From JAEXZL01 sp049943125 (lineage in GTDB: Bacteria; Bacillota; Clostridia; Clostridiales; Clostridiaceae), in the NCBI RefSeq assembly GCF_049943125.1, contig NZ_CP188040.1, forward strand, positions 1,426,001-1,490,000: a DNA stretch of 64,000 nucleotides, given 5' to 3'. How positions within the stretch are numbered: the first letter of the stretch is position 1; each line of letters starts with the position of its first letter. The notes beneath the pieces were generated by a model. That model searched no databases. It worked only from the letters and a program-made list of their open reading frames with translations, and was not told where the DNA came from. The position numbers and the translations under genes are program-made. Positions 24,364 to 32,682 of the stretch are shown one piece after another.

Positions 24364-24564
24364 TTACTCATTAATTATTCCCTCTCTCATAATCAAACTA
24401 AGAGCACGGGCTAGATCCAAAACCCATCCAAAGAAGAAAATTCCCATGGTAAATAAGTATATTAATCCTAATCTTATATTTCCTTCTTTAAACTTATGTA
24501 CTCCCAATGGTCCCAAAAATAAGATAATCAAAAAATCTAATAGTTCCAATATTGTATCCCCCAA
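24364..24564 (-). CDS. TM2-domain small membrane protein
   Basis: This 66-residue protein has two transmembrane segments with the TM2 pattern: FLGPLGVHKFKEGNIRLGLI (the first helix and the G-x-H-x-F turn) and TMGIFFFGWVLDLARAL, ending with the D of the second helix. TM2 proteins are small membrane proteins of mostly unknown function. It follows the YdjI-like gene in the window but a terminator separates them. Confidence 0.8.
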   Translation of the reverse strand: MGDTILELLDFLIILFLGPLGVHKFKEGNIRLGLIYLFTMGIFFFGWVLDLARALSLIMREGIINE

Positions 24565-24644
24565 TTTATTATTGCAATATTATATAACCAAATGTTATTT
24601 AATTAAATACAAAAATGAAAATTAATAGTTTTATAGCAAAAAAA

Positions 24645-24690
24645 AAGAAGCTAGGATCAAGCCTTTTATTTTCGTAATCCCAGCTTTCTT
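24645..24690 (-). terminator. Hairpin terminator of the ydjGHI-like operon
   Basis: AAGAAGCTAGGAT (24645-24657) and ATCCCAGCTTTCTT (24677-24690) pair. On the minus strand the stem is followed by nine Us. Confidence 0.8.
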
Positions 24691-24704
24691 TATTACTTTA
24701 TTAC

Positions 24705-26063
24705 TTATTTCTGATCCCCTTCATCAAAAACATCTCCACATTCAGGACAGAACTTAGGAGGATGAGCAGGATCTTCTGGCTTCCAGCCACATTTATCACA
24801 TTTGTAAAGAGGTGCTTCCGCAGGCTTTTTACTTCCACATTCCATGCAGAACTTTCCTTGATTTAGGGTACCGCAGGAACAGCTCCAGCCCTTAGGAGTC
24901 TCTGGTCTTTTGGCACCGCACTCCATGCAGAACTTACCTACATTATTTTTTGCACCACAGCTACATGTCCAGGTATCCTTTTCCTGTGAACCTTGTTCTT
25001 TAGAGTCTTGATTAACAGGAGCAGTCTCAGCTTTCCTAGTATTTTCATTATTCTGGTCCTGGCCCATGGCAAACAAGTTCTGAGCGTTGAGACCTCCAGC
25101 CTGTTGAGCCATACCAAAGCCCATAAAGCCACTGATAGCACCATTTTCATTTTTTGCTGCTGCTCTTAAAGCATCTGCCTGTGCTCCAACTAAGGTTGCT
25201 GCTGCCATATTAGTATTACGCATAACAGCAGTTCTCTGAAGCTCTTTAATCATGTTTTCATCCTCTTGGGAAGCAGTAACAGAGTTAACACCTAAGGATG
25301 CTATCTCTATACCTCTCATATCTCTCCATTTCTTAGAGAGAACCTCATTAAGAGCACCAGCCAGCTCTGAAGTATGACCAGGTATTGCACTGTAGCGTAT
25401 ACCTATGGCAGATATTCTTGCAAAGGCAGGCTGAAGAGCTGTCATCAGCTCACTTTTCAGCATGCTATCTATTGTGCTTCTTCTATAAATATCCTCTACG
25501 TTACCACAAACATTAGCATAAAAAAGCATTGGATTTACAATTCTGTAGGAATACTCCCCATTACAGCGAATGCTTATGTCTATATCTAAGCCAATATTGT
25601 TATCTACAACTCTAAAGGGTACTGGGTTAGCTGTGCCATATTTATTTCCCACTATCTCCTTAGTATTAAAATAATACACTCTCTGATCCTTACCAGGGTC
25701 ACCACCAAAGGTAAACCTCTTGCCTATTTCCTTAAAGGTCTCCTTTATGCTTTGTCCAAGATTTCCAGCAAATATTGTTGGCTCTGTGGAGGAATCATAA
25801 ATATATTCTCCTGGTTCTGCACAAAGCTCAACTACCTTACCCTGCTCCACAATAATCATGCATTGTCCATCAGCAACGGCTATAGCAGAATTTCTAGAGA
25901 TTATATTGTCATTGCCCCTAGTATTGGAGGATCTTCCTGTTACCTTCTTCTCCCCCTTTGCCACTAATATATCTGAATCTAATGCATTGCAGTAGAAGAA
26001 CTCCTTCCATTGATCTGCAAGGCTACCTCCTAAAGCTCCTAAGCCTGCTTTAATAAGACCCAT
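24705..26063 (-). CDS. ydjI: YdjI-like SPFH-domain protein with C-terminal zinc ribbons
   Basis: This 452-residue protein has an SPFH/band-7 type domain in its first 300 residues (IISRNSAIAVADGQCMII, FRVVDNNIGLDIDISIRC, IEIASLGVNSVTASQED). A Gln/Asn-rich linker with NAQNLFAMGQDQ follows, then three zinc ribbons: CSCGAKNNVGKFCMECG, CSCGTLNQGKFCMECG and a last one with CDKCGW and CPECGD. This matches YdjI of Bacillus subtilis, which is recruited to the membrane by YdjG and YdjH. It is the last gene of a three-gene set with the YdjH- and YdjG-like genes. It probably takes part in membrane-stress response. Confidence 0.88.
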   Translation of the reverse strand: MGLIKAGLGALGGSLADQWKEFFYCNALDSDILVAKGEKKVTGRSSNTRGNDNIISRNSAIAVADGQCMIIVEQGKVVELCAEPGEYIYDSSTEPTIFAGNLGQSIKETFKEIGKRFTFGGDPGKDQRVYYFNTKEIVGNKYGTANPVPFRVVDNNIGLDIDISIRCNGEYSYRIVNPMLFYANVCGNVEDIYRRSTIDSMLKSELMTALQPAFARISAIGIRYSAIPGHTSELAGALNEVLSKKWRDMRGIEIASLGVNSVTASQEDENMIKELQRTAVMRNTNMAAATLVGAQADALRAAAKNENGAISGFMGFGMAQQAGGLNAQNLFAMGQDQNNENTRKAETAPVNQDSKEQGSQEKDTWTCSCGAKNNVGKFCMECGAKRPETPKGWSCSCGTLNQGKFCMECGSKKPAEAPLYKCDKCGWKPEDPAHPPKFCPECGDVFDEGDQK

Positions 26064-26133
26064 AGTAATCTCTCCTTTTCCATTTCAAAATATAAAAATC
26101 AAATATAATTATCATAAGCTTATAAGCTTTAAT

Positions 26134-26949
26134 TTAAAATTTACCGCCTCTTCCCCCATGGCTTCTCCCAGAAGAACTCTTGTGAGTACTGCTTCCTCCA
26201 CTAGAGGAGGGCTCTGGCTTTTTGCTCCTTACTACATTTCTATAGAGGAATAAATCCTGCTGCTCAGTAAGATTTAAGCTATCCCTCATAACATAATTGG
26301 TAGCAAAAGCTTCCTTTCTCACGGTATTCATGCCTCTTCTCATGACTCCTGTGACTATCAATGCTACTATTAAGGAAATTCCAAAGGCTGCGCCAGCTAA
26401 CACCCATCGGCTAACAGGCTCTTTTTGGCCAACATCAAAAGGGGTACCCTCCTCTGCCTGAATCAAAAGCTCCTGTGAGAGATCTAAATACTCACTAAAG
26501 GCAGCGTAATAATCTCCTTCGCTTAAGCTAGAGACTACCTTTTCATGAATATAATCCAATCCATAATCGGTAAAGGCTGTGATTCCATAGCCGGAGGTTG
26601 AGGTATAATAATCTCTACTTTCCATGTTAATAACAAAGATTAATCCATCTCTATTACTCCCAACACCATAGCCATTGTAATCAAAATAATCATCAGAATA
26701 GTCAACTATATCCTTCCCACCAGTAGTGGTGATGGTATTTAGTACTATGTCAAAGGAAAACCTATTTTTTATATCCTCAATGGTTCCTTGAAGAGCCTCT
26801 TCCTCTTCCATGGATAGAAGGTCAGCTTCATCAATAACATTATTGGTATCCCCATAGGATAACACTGGACTAGCTATTATAACTAAAAATAATGAAAGAA
26901 ATACTGTGCCCAGGGCACTAAGAACTCTTTTTTTATTAAAATATCTCAT
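26134..26949 (-). CDS. ydjH: YdjH-like TPM-domain membrane protein
   Basis: The 271-residue protein has a signal-type N-terminal hydrophobic segment, a TPM domain (about 35-160, with VIDEADLLSMEEEEALQGTI, YSDDYFDYNGYGVG and GLIFVINMESRDYY), a second transmembrane segment (about 180-200), a helical cytoplasmic part and a Ser/Gly-rich end (SSSGRSHGGRGGKF). This is the layout of B. subtilis YdjH. The ATG at 26949 follows AGGGGGG; the open frame reaches into the previous gene. In B. subtilis, YdjG and YdjH form a membrane complex that recruits YdjI. Confidence 0.88.
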   Translation of the reverse strand: MRYFNKKRVLSALGTVFLSLFLVIIASPVLSYGDTNNVIDEADLLSMEEEEALQGTIEDIKNRFSFDIVLNTITTTGGKDIVDYSDDYFDYNGYGVGSNRDGLIFVINMESRDYYTSTSGYGITAFTDYGLDYIHEKVVSSLSEGDYYAAFSEYLDLSQELLIQAEEGTPFDVGQKEPVSRWVLAGAAFGISLIVALIVTGVMRRGMNTVRKEAFATNYVMRDSLNLTEQQDLFLYRNVVRSKKPEPSSSGGSSTHKSSSGRSHGGRGGKF

Positions 26950-26960
26950 CCTAAGCCCCC

Positions 26961-28043
26961 CTAAAAAATCATAAACAGCAATAATGTTAATATTATACCT
27001 ATAATTACCGTAAGACCTATAAGCCAAGTAAGGTACTTCTTATTATCAATAGGTAGCCTGCCCACAAACTTTCCTGTCTGACCATTCATAGCAAAGGTAT
27101 AAATTTCTCCATTATACTTACTATTTAAAAGCCATACTGGTAGAAGACCATATTTTACAGAGCCGTCTATCACCTGTATACTGCTGCTTTTAGGTATCAC
27201 AGAGTTATAGCCATAAACAGTGCTAGAAAAAGCCTCTTCAGTGCTATTTTCAACCCTTTCATTAGCTCTTTTTCTGCTGCTTTCTGAATCTACATCATAC
27301 CTATCAGCAAAATATCCAGCAAGATATGCCGTGGAAAACTCTACAGCATCCTTAAGATTGTAAGGCTCTATTGACTCCATGAAAGTGTCATCCATTTTCT
27401 TAGACCCATCAATAGGTATAGCCTCGAAGGAAAGAGTTCCCTTTCTGGATATTAGATAGTGAGAGGTTTCAGTATAATTATACTTAGAATCGCTCCAAGT
27501 CCTTATTCTGGTTCCATCATAGGTCATAGAGGCCTTTGTACCACAGCTAAATATCCAAAAGGGAACATATATACCAGTGATGCTCTCTATTCTATTTTTG
27601 CTGCGAAATGAATCTGGAAGCAGCTTTTTACTACCATAAAACTCCTTCAGAGCTTTTTCTGCCTCCTCCTTATTGACTTTAAAAGGAACTATTAACTCTG
27701 GCATCAATTCTCCAGAAACCTTGCTATTTACTATTGTTACGCTATCACAATAGGGACATCTTGTAGCTGCCGTGGTTTCATCAGTGATAATCTCTCCACC
27801 ACAGGATTGACATAGATATGAAGAAAGCTTTTCCTTCCCCTCCTGATTCCACTGCCCATTACTTAGGGAATCCTCCCACTGATAGCTTGTCTCATCTGAC
27901 GTGGTTGTAAGCTTAGAATACTCTTCTAAAATACTTATTTCAAAGCTACTGTTACAGTACTCACAGGTAAGATTATTGGAGCTACTATCATATGCAATGG
28001 CAGCACCACAGCTAGGACATTTATAACTGGTTATTGTGGGCAT
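26961..28043 (-). CDS. ydjG: YdjG-like zinc-ribbon membrane protein
   Basis: This 360-residue protein has two TFIIB-type zinc ribbons at the N-terminus (CPSCGAAIAYDSSSNNLTCEYC and CQSCGGEII ... CPYCDS shortened here), a large soluble part (VPFKVNKEEAEKALKEFY, GIYVPFWIFSC) and one C-terminal transmembrane segment with almost no residues after it. This matches B. subtilis YdjG. The ATG at 28043 follows AAAGGAG. It starts the operon ydjG-ydjH-ydjI; in B. subtilis the operon also has a pspA paralogue, ydjF, in front, which is absent here. Confidence 0.87.
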   Translation of the reverse strand: MPTITSYKCPSCGAAIAYDSSSNNLTCEYCNSSFEISILEEYSKLTTTSDETSYQWEDSLSNGQWNQEGKEKLSSYLCQSCGGEIITDETTAATRCPYCDSVTIVNSKVSGELMPELIVPFKVNKEEAEKALKEFYGSKKLLPDSFRSKNRIESITGIYVPFWIFSCGTKASMTYDGTRIRTWSDSKYNYTETSHYLISRKGTLSFEAIPIDGSKKMDDTFMESIEPYNLKDAVEFSTAYLAGYFADRYDVDSESSRKRANERVENSTEEAFSSTVYGYNSVIPKSSSIQVIDGSVKYGLLPVWLLNSKYNGEIYTFAMNGQTGKFVGRLPIDNKKYLTWLIGLTVIIGIILTLLLFMIF

Positions 28044-28412
28044 TAGCTCTGCTCCTTTCATTTATAATAAATAATAATAGATAAAATAAACCTTGAGTGA
28101 TTACATCTCAAGGAATATTTACATTATAATATTTTCATATTATTATTTATATTCCAACTAACTAAATTATAGATTATTTCTTCTTCTACATCTATAAAAA
28201 ATGAACAAAAAAGCCATTATTAAAGTAAAAATATGTTAATAATTTTATTCCTCCACTTCTTATTTAAAGAGCTCCTATATACTTCATTAAGCTTATGTAC
28301 TAGCATTATCTAAAAATAATATACAAAAAAGTCACTTTATTGTTAATATTATTACAATTATCATTATATTTGTGATATAATCTTCTAAATTAACGAATTA
28401 GGGTGATAACGT
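28044..28412. other. Divergent intergenic region between ydjG and citrate synthase
   Basis: It holds a small hairpin or dyad CCTTGAG/CTCAAGG (28091-28113) 48 bases upstream of ydjG, and the citrate synthase promoter at its right end. The remainder is AT-rich with no gene. Confidence 0.5.
28340..28381 (+). promoter_or_regulatory. Citrate synthase promoter with possible Rex-like site
   Basis: TATAAT at 28376-28381 is preceded by TG to give an extended -10, and TTACAA (28352-28357) can serve as -35 with an 18-base spacer. TTGTTAATATTATTACAA (28340-28357), overlapping that -35, resembles a Rex box with two mismatches. In such AT-rich DNA this match could be chance. Confidence 0.45.
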
Positions 28413-29750
28413 ATGAAAGATATATTGCAGAAACTTGTATCAAAAGCTGGGGATAATAATGTAATAGATAATGAGCTTTATAAAATACACAATGTAAAAA
28501 AAGGTCTTAGAAATGAAGATGGAACCGGTGTATTGGTGGGACTTACAAAGATTTCTGATGTTGTAGGGTATAAAAAAGAGAAGGATAAAAAAATCGATGA
28601 TTATGGTTCCCTGTATTATAGGGGTATAAACATCAGCGAATTTATTAATCATCAGGGAGAAAGCTGCTGTGATTTATTTGAAGAGACGGCTTTTTTAATA
28701 TTATTTGGATATCTCCCTAACAGCAGTGAGCTAAATGCCTTTAAGGGGTACTTAAGCGATAATTATGATCTGCCTAAGAGATTTTTAGAGCACAATATCC
28801 TATCTATACCAGGTCAGAATCTCATCAATAAGCTCCAACAAACTATATTAATGCTGTATAACTTTGATGATGATGGAGATGATACCTCTCCAGAGGCACT
28901 GCTTGAAAAGGGTCTTAATATCTTGGCCAAGCTTCCTGCAATAATCTGCTATATTTATCAGAGCAAAGTGAATTATTATGACAGCCAGGACTTAATTATA
29001 AAAAGGGCTGATAAGAAGCTAACTATTTCAGAAAATCTTCTTTATATGCTGAGAGTGGGTTCTCCCTACACAAAAAAGGAGGTAGATCTCTTAGATGCTC
29101 TACTGTTGGTTCATGCAGACCATGGTGGCGGTAATAACTCTACCTTTATCAATTCCGTAGCTACCTCAACCCTTACAGATTTATACTCTTCCCTGGTAGG
29201 TGGAATTGGATCCATGAAGGGACCAAGACATGGAGGAGCTAATGTGGCTGTAAGCAAAATGATGACCGCTGTGAAGGATGAAATAGGCCTAACCACAGAT
29301 AGAGATAAAATACGGGATATACTTATAAGAATCCTTAATAAGGACTTCTTTGACAAGAAGGGCTTGGTTTACGGAATTGGACATGCTGTTTATACTAAAT
29401 CGGATCCTAGATGTGAAATTATAAGAAGTAAATGCTCAGAGCTGGCACCACTAAATGGATTCTCAGAAGAATTTGAGTTTTATAAGGCCTTTGAAGAGGA
29501 AGCAATAAATCTCCTATCAGAACGCAAGGGTATCAATATATGTAGCAATGTGGACTTCTACAGTGGCTTTGCCTACAAAATGATAGGAATCCCAGAAGAG
29601 CTATATACCCTATTATTCATCCTGGCTCGTACTGTAGGCTGGGTTGCTCATAACGTAGAATACAATCAATATGCGGACAAGATAATCCGTCCTGCTACCT
29701 TATATGTAGGAAATAAACAGGAATACATACCAAGAAAGGATAGATGCTGA
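28413..29750 (+). CDS. Citrate synthase
   Basis: This 445-residue protein carries the active-site pattern of citrate synthase: LLVHADHGGGNNSTF with the first catalytic His, MKGPRHGGANVAVS, GIGHAVYTKSDPR with the second His, and NVDFYSGFAYKMIGI with the catalytic Asp. AGGGTGAT precedes the ATG. It forms an operon with the next gene, isocitrate dehydrogenase, whose start is one base after its stop. The pair would make 2-oxoglutarate for glutamate in an incomplete TCA pathway. Aconitase is not in the window. Use of 2-methylcitrate chemistry cannot be ruled out. Confidence 0.93.
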   Translation: MKDILQKLVSKAGDNNVIDNELYKIHNVKKGLRNEDGTGVLVGLTKISDVVGYKKEKDKKIDDYGSLYYRGINISEFINHQGESCCDLFEETAFLILFGYLPNSSELNAFKGYLSDNYDLPKRFLEHNILSIPGQNLINKLQQTILMLYNFDDDGDDTSPEALLEKGLNILAKLPAIICYIYQSKVNYYDSQDLIIKRADKKLTISENLLYMLRVGSPYTKKEVDLLDALLLVHADHGGGNNSTFINSVATSTLTDLYSSLVGGIGSMKGPRHGGANVAVSKMMTAVKDEIGLTTDRDKIRDILIRILNKDFFDKKGLVYGIGHAVYTKSDPRCEIIRSKCSELAPLNGFSEEFEFYKAFEEEAINLLSERKGINICSNVDFYSGFAYKMIGIPEELYTLLFILARTVGWVAHNVEYNQYADKIIRPATLYVGNKQEYIPRKDRC

Positions 29751-29751
29751 T

Positions 29752-30750
29752 ATGAAGAGATGTGTAACTTTATTTTCTGGTGATGGCATCGGACCAGAAA
29801 TAACAGAAGCAATGCTAAAAATTATTGATGCCCTAGGTATTGATATTACCTTTGAAGCCTTTGAGGCAGGGCTTAAAGCCTATGAAAAAACAGGAGAGCT
29901 CATACCACAGTCAGCCTTTGAATCTATTGAAAAAAATAAAATAATATTAAAGGCTCCTATAACAACACCTGTAGGTAAAGGCTTTAGAAGCATAAATGTA
30001 TCTCTAAGAAAAAAGTATGATCTCTACGCTAACATAAGACCAGCACAATCAATGCCTGGAGTTGTAACTCCATTTTCCAATGTAGATATTGTAATCTTCA
30101 GAGAAAATACTGAGGATTTATATATAGGCCTTGAAGAAAAAATCGACGAAAACACTGTTCATGCTACAAAGCTTATCACAAGAGCAGCCAGTGAAAGAAT
30201 CATAAAATCAGCCTTTGAATACGCTGTTAAGCATGGCAGAAAAAAGGTTACCTGTGTTCATAAAGCTAACATACTAAAGCTCAGCGATGGCTTGTTTTTA
30301 GACATATTTAATGACATAAGAAAAAATTACCCTTCCATAGAATCCAATGACCTCATCGTAGATAACACCTGTATGCAGCTGGTAATGAGGCCAGAAGCCT
30401 TCGATGTAATGGTGATGCCAAACCTCTATGGAGATATAGTTTCAGACCTCTGCAGCGGACTCATAGGAGGCTTAGGTCTTCTACCCTCCAGCAATCTAGG
30501 AGACAATTATGCCATGTTTGAGGCTGTCCACGGAAGTGCCCCTGATATCGCCGGTAAGAATATAGCCAACCCCACCGCCTTCCTCCTAAGCACTGCAATG
30601 CTCCTAGATTATATAGACGAAAAAGAAGCTGCACAAAAAATAAGAAAAGCAATATTCCACACCCTAAAAGAAGGAAAGGTATTAACAAAGGACCTAGGAG
30701 GCTCCGCCAGCACCACTGAATTCACTGACTATCTAATCAAAAACCTATAG
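29752..30750 (+). CDS. Isocitrate dehydrogenase, NAD-type (isocitrate/isopropylmalate family)
   Basis: This 332-residue protein belongs to the isocitrate/isopropylmalate dehydrogenase family. GDGIGPEI lies at the N-terminus, SINVSLRKKYDLYANIRP forms the substrate loop, RENTEDLYIGLE is the isocitrate-type signature, and NLYGDIVSD and VHGSAPDIAGKNIANPTA are the metal and cofactor motifs. Its size and the substrate loop fit short NAD-dependent isocitrate dehydrogenases and not isopropylmalate dehydrogenase. It is co-translated with citrate synthase. A related homoisocitrate or tartrate enzyme is possible but the context argues for isocitrate. Confidence 0.9.
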   Translation: MKRCVTLFSGDGIGPEITEAMLKIIDALGIDITFEAFEAGLKAYEKTGELIPQSAFESIEKNKIILKAPITTPVGKGFRSINVSLRKKYDLYANIRPAQSMPGVVTPFSNVDIVIFRENTEDLYIGLEEKIDENTVHATKLITRAASERIIKSAFEYAVKHGRKKVTCVHKANILKLSDGLFLDIFNDIRKNYPSIESNDLIVDNTCMQLVMRPEAFDVMVMPNLYGDIVSDLCSGLIGGLGLLPSSNLGDNYAMFEAVHGSAPDIAGKNIANPTAFLLSTAMLLDYIDEKEAAQKIRKAIFHTLKEGKVLTKDLGGSASTTEFTDYLIKNL

Positions 30751-30762
30751 GAATTAATATAA

Positions 30763-30800
30763 ACAAAGGCCGTACCCATGGTATGACCTTTGTCCCCTTT
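30763..30800 (+). terminator. Imperfect hairpin terminator after isocitrate dehydrogenase
   Basis: ACAAAGG and TACC (30763-30776 with a CCG bulge) pair with GGTA and CCTTTGT (ending 30793). A C/T-rich stretch with CCCCTTTT follows. Confidence 0.65.
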
Positions 30801-31296
30801 TCCACCTCTCACCTGCTCTTACCTCTCTTCTCCTTCTCTTTTATCTTTTAATCTTTTAATCTTTTAATCTTTTAATCTTTTAACTCTTAGTTCTTACCTT
30901 TTACTTCTTAGTTTCTCTTCTCTTTTCTCTATTCTCTGCTCTTCCGCTCTTAGCTCTTACTTTTTACTTCTTAGTTTCTCTTCTCTCTTCTCTTATCTTT
31001 GCTCTTTACTCTTTTCTCTTCTACCTGCCACCTATTGGCTCCCAGCCCAATAATCTCCCTATTAGCCCCCCAGCTAATAATTTACCTTTCTCTTTTCTCT
31101 ATTCTCTATTCTCTATTCTCTTTTCTCTGCTCTTCCGCTCTTCTCTTTTGCTCTTCAACTCTTAGCTCTTACTTTTTACTTCTTAGTTTCTCTTCTCTCT
31201 TCTCTTATCTTTGCTCTTTACTCTTTTCTCTTCTATCTCTCACCTATTGGCTCCCAGCCCAATAATCTCCCTATTAGCCCCCAGCTAATAATTTAC
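30801..31296. repeat. Duplicated pyrimidine-rich low-complexity tract
   Basis: The plus strand is almost entirely C and T, with short words such as TTCTCTTTTCTC and TTAGCTCTTAC. It includes five tandem copies of CTTTTAAT near 30845-30885. A unit of about 135 bases (30951-31085) is repeated almost exactly at 31163-31296, including the non-pyrimidine core ATTGGCTCCCAGCCCAATAA. I see no gene; frames through it are artefacts of composition. The tract continues on the other side of the insertion sequence. Confidence 0.75.
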
Positions 31297-31304
31297 GAAA
31301 CATG

Positions 31305-32126
31305 TCAAGAAAAAGAAACACTAGAAAGAGTTAAAACTTCAAAATATTCGTTAGGTACCTTATAGCCGATACCAGAATGAAGACGAGATGAATTGTAGTA
31401 TAGCTCTATATACGCAACTATCCGTCTTGTAGCATCATCTTTCCCGAGCTGCCCTATATCAGGAAGCTCAGTTCGTAGTGTCTTCCAGAAGCTCTCTATA
31501 GGCTGATTGTACTTAGGAGTACCAGGACGGGACATACTCTTAAGGAAGCCACTTCTTTCAATAAGATCCTTTGTCTTTATAGCTGTATACTGACAGCCTC
31601 TATCGCTGTGGTAGATCGCTCCTTTGGGTAGTTTAGGGTTGCGTCCAATAGCCATTCTGAAGGCCTCCTGAACCAAGTCCTGTCTCTGGTGACCTGCTAT
31701 ATCCCACCCAACAAGTCGTCGAGTAGCAACATCAATTATTCCGCACATATAGATTTTGCCGCTCCTGCATCTCAGCTCGCAAATATCAGAGCACCACAGG
31801 GCATTTGCCTGCGTTACCAAAAACTTATCTTTACACAGGTTTTCCTCTATGTACTGCTCTTCAGTTGGCTTAGGCCTCCTATTTTTTCTTTTGCGGCCAG
31901 CTTTCGCTGCAAGCCCGTTCATTTTCAGAATCCTGGCTACCCTATTCTCACTAACCCGTATATCCTGCAAAGCAAGAGCTTTGCGTATGCGAATTCTACC
32001 GTAATTACCATTGTTTGTTTTGAAACAATTAATTACGGCTTCTTCCTCTCTGATTTTTTCACTCTCTACCTGTTTCCTTGACCTATAGAAGGCGCTCCTT
32101 GACACTCCTAACAATCGGCATACCAT
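31305..32126 (-). CDS. IS3-family transposase OrfB (DDE integrase domain)
   Basis: This 273-residue reading from the internal Met is the catalytic part of an IS3 transposase. It has the HTH_21 region (YGRIRIRKAL) and an rve integrase core: LWCSDICELR (first Asp), HSDRGCQYTA (second Asp), and SFWKTLRTELPD with the Glu region. The true product is a fusion: the frame continues upstream through FARRELKGYDTS to the slip site at 32169-32175, where a -1 shift would join it to OrfA. It is intact, so the element may still be active. Confidence 0.9.
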   Translation of the reverse strand: MVCRLLGVSRSAFYRSRKQVESEKIREEEAVINCFKTNNGNYGRIRIRKALALQDIRVSENRVARILKMNGLAAKAGRKRKNRRPKPTEEQYIEENLCKDKFLVTQANALWCSDICELRCRSGKIYMCGIIDVATRRLVGWDIAGHQRQDLVQEAFRMAIGRNPKLPKGAIYHSDRGCQYTAIKTKDLIERSGFLKSMSRPGTPKYNQPIESFWKTLRTELPDIGQLGKDDATRRIVAYIELYYNSSRLHSGIGYKVPNEYFEVLTLSSVSFS

Positions 32127-32164
32127 GCTGGTGTCATACCCTTTAAGCTCTCGCCTCGCAAACT

Positions 32165-32458
32165 CTAATTTTTTTCTGGGTTTTTCGCAAAGTATGCCGC
32201 TGCTTTTTTTAGAATTTCATTTTCCATCCTAAGTCGTTCGTTTTCCTTTTTCAGCTTATTCAGCTCTGCATCCGCAGGCTTTTGATGTCCTGATCCCACA
32301 AACGCTTCGTCTCCGTATGTCTGATATTCATCTATCCACCTATACAGCATTACCAAATTAATCCCGAATTTCTCAGCAACTACAGCATGCTTGATACCGT
32401 CCTTTATCACCAGTTCACATGCCTGTATTTTAAACTTCTTTGAGTACTTTCTTGCCAT
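32165..32458 (-). CDS. IS3-family transposase OrfA (helix-turn-helix)
   Basis: This 97-residue protein has the IS3/IS911-type N-terminal helix-turn-helix (FKIQACELVIKDGIKHAVVA, then FGINLVMLYRWIDEY) and a leucine-zipper-like tail (LNKLKKENERLRMENEILKK). It ends 5 bases after a run of seven As (32169-32175 on the minus strand, A AAA AAT in frame), a standard site for programmed -1 frameshifting into orfB. Confidence 0.92.
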   Translation of the reverse strand: MARKYSKKFKIQACELVIKDGIKHAVVAEKFGINLVMLYRWIDEYQTYGDEAFVGSGHQKPADAELNKLKKENERLRMENEILKKAAAYFAKNPEKN

Positions 32459-32527
32459 ATTTTCACACCCCTTGAGTTAATTATATTTTTATCTCTTCCG
32501 GGTGTCTACTTTCATTATACAAGTTTC

Positions 32528-32682
32528 CTCTTTTCTCTATTCTCTATTCTCTTTTCTCTGCTCTTCAACTCTTACCTCTTACTTCTTACCTCTTAGTTGC
32601 TCTTACACTCTTAGTTTCCCTTCTATTATGTTATAATAAATAATAACCGCAAATATTACTTAATAAGGGTATGGAGACAACT
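32528..32682. repeat. Continuation of the pyrimidine-rich tract
   Basis: From 32528 to about 32625 the plus strand is again C/T-rich (CTCTTTTCTCTATTCTCTAT and similar), as on the left of the insertion sequence. The remainder up to 32682 is the leader of the psd gene. Confidence 0.65.

Larger units (their letters stand above)
31297..32527 (-). mobile_element. IS3-family insertion sequence
   Basis: An element of about 1.2 kb carries orfA and orfB of an IS3-type transposase on the minus strand. Imperfect terminal inverted repeats begin GAAACATGTC at 31297 and, on the other strand, GAAACTTGTA at 32527; the transposon-type TGT ends may be at 31303 and 32521. It sits in the pyrimidine-rich tract. 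The sequence to its right matches what follows the intact repeat copy at 31086, so that copy shows the empty site. I could not resolve a target duplication. Confidence 0.85.

Noticed and set aside
30999..31265. 88-codon frame in the pyrimidine tract, rich in Leu, Ser and Phe.
   Set aside because: The composition of C/T DNA alone gives such residues; there is no start context.
31689..32081. Plus-strand frames opposite the transposase gene.
   Set aside because: They are shadows of orfB, which has clear integrase motifs.
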